DNA of 7,638 bases from Desulfobacula sp. (GTDB taxonomy: Bacteria > Desulfobacterota > Desulfobacteria > Desulfobacterales > Desulfobacteraceae). The DNA lies in NCBI GenBank assembly GCA_018702715.1, contig JABIYQ010000241.1, positions 1 through 7,638 of the forward strand. The letters are read 5' to 3'. The first letter of the stretch is position 1, and every line of letters begins with the position of its first letter. The translations under genes and the position numbers were made by a program. The notes under the pieces were generated by a model. The model was given only the letters and a program-made list of their open reading frames with translations, did no database searches and was not told the DNA's origin. Of the stretch, positions 7,486-7,638 are shown piece by piece.

Positions 7486-7497
7486 CATTCTTTCAAA

Positions 7498-7638
7498 TTC
7501 GGTGTTTGTCAAGCAAGTTGTCGCCTAAATTAAATTTATTTTTTTGTAGTAATTTTCTTTAAAATACGCATTTAATTCGCTTCGCTCATTCTTTTTAGGT
7601 TTTTTAAGGCAGGGCAGGATCGTTAGCAAGATTTGAGT
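7498..7638 (-). repeat. Right terminal inverted repeat (141 bp, perfect)
   Basis: This is the exact reverse complement of bases 1-141, including the lengths of all A/T homopolymer tracts (7, 6 and 5). It is separated from the res stop codon by about 220 bp of non-coding sequence. The same inward-pointing TTGACA lies here on the minus strand (7507-7512). Complete identity over 141 bp that includes long AT-rich tracts suggests recent formation, selection on the ends, or gene conversion between the copies. Confidence 0.97.

Larger units (their letters stand above)
7276..7497. other. Non-coding tail between res and right TIR
   Basis: This AT-rich stretch has no credible long gene. It holds a weak hairpin with a T tract (7360-7387), a 15-bp near-palindrome (7471-7485), a small ATG frame (7321-7377), and GCTAACGA at 7333-7340, whose complement TCGTTAGC lies at 7620-7627 in the right TIR. 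A further inverted pair is ACAAAT (7393-7398) with ATTTGT (7417-7422). It could be the remnant of lost cargo or of a lost transposase gene, but no coding trace supports that. Confidence 0.5.
1..7638. mobile_element. TIR-bounded element carrying a restriction-modification/PIN operon, no transposase
   Basis: The whole window is bracketed by a perfect 141-bp inverted repeat flush with both ends. Between the repeats there is one four-gene rightward operon and only short non-coding flanks. None of the four proteins is a transposase, integrase, resolvase or replication protein, and no other credible gene of that kind fits in the gaps. This is the architecture of a non-autonomous transposon or cargo-bearing MITE-like element mobilised in trans. 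The outer bases (ACTCAAATCTTGC) do not match the terminal bases I know for the common IS families. No target-site duplication can be seen because the window stops at the repeats. Alternatives are a linear replicon with terminal repeats, a segment that inverts by recombination between the repeats, or a contig that ends in two orientations of one repeat. The repeat itself is certain; the mobile interpretation is inference. Confidence 0.55.

Noticed and set aside
1..7638. CRISPR array, tRNA or rRNA gene
   Set aside because: No regularly spaced repeats, cloverleaf-like ends or rRNA-like stretches were seen on either strand.

Overview
The window is bacterial DNA of moderate-to-low GC. It carries one tightly packed, rightward four-gene operon inside a frame of perfect inverted repeats. 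All four genes have purine-rich or Shine-Dalgarno-like sequences at sensible spacing, which points to a bacterium that uses SD-led initiation and weakly disfavours Bacteroidota. I cannot name a genus or phylum with confidence.

Layout: 1-141 is a terminal inverted repeat (TIR). 142-320 is a non-coding leader. 321-2807 is a type III-like DNA adenine methyltransferase (Mod). 2807-3940 is a fusion of an XRE-type helix-turn-helix with an ImmA/IrrE (M78) metallopeptidase. 3937-4449 is a PIN-domain protein of the DUF4411 type. 4453-7275 is a type III-like restriction subunit (Res) with a superfamily 2 helicase and a C-terminal PD-(D/E)XK nuclease. 7276-7497 is an AT-rich non-coding tail. 7498-7638 is the exact reverse complement of 1-141. 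Junctions between genes are a 1-base overlap, a 4-base overlap and a 3-base gap, so the genes are almost certainly co-transcribed and translationally coupled.

How it may work: Mod and Res form a complete restriction-modification pair. The peptidase/XRE protein and the PIN protein look like a toxin-antitoxin or guard pair placed between mod and res. They could regulate the operon, stabilise it against loss, or act as a second layer if restriction fails. This coupling is inference.

Two things deserve most attention. First, the window begins and ends exactly on a perfect 141-bp TIR, yet nothing inside encodes a transposase, integrase or other recombinase. It therefore looks like a non-autonomous, TIR-bounded carrier of a defence operon, possibly moved in trans. 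A linear replicon, an invertible segment or an assembly-graph artefact are real alternatives. Second, the target-recognition part of mod is much more AT-rich (about 29% GC by hand count over 1081-1500) than the catalytic part just upstream (about 47% over 721-1020), which suggests that the specificity domain was swapped in.
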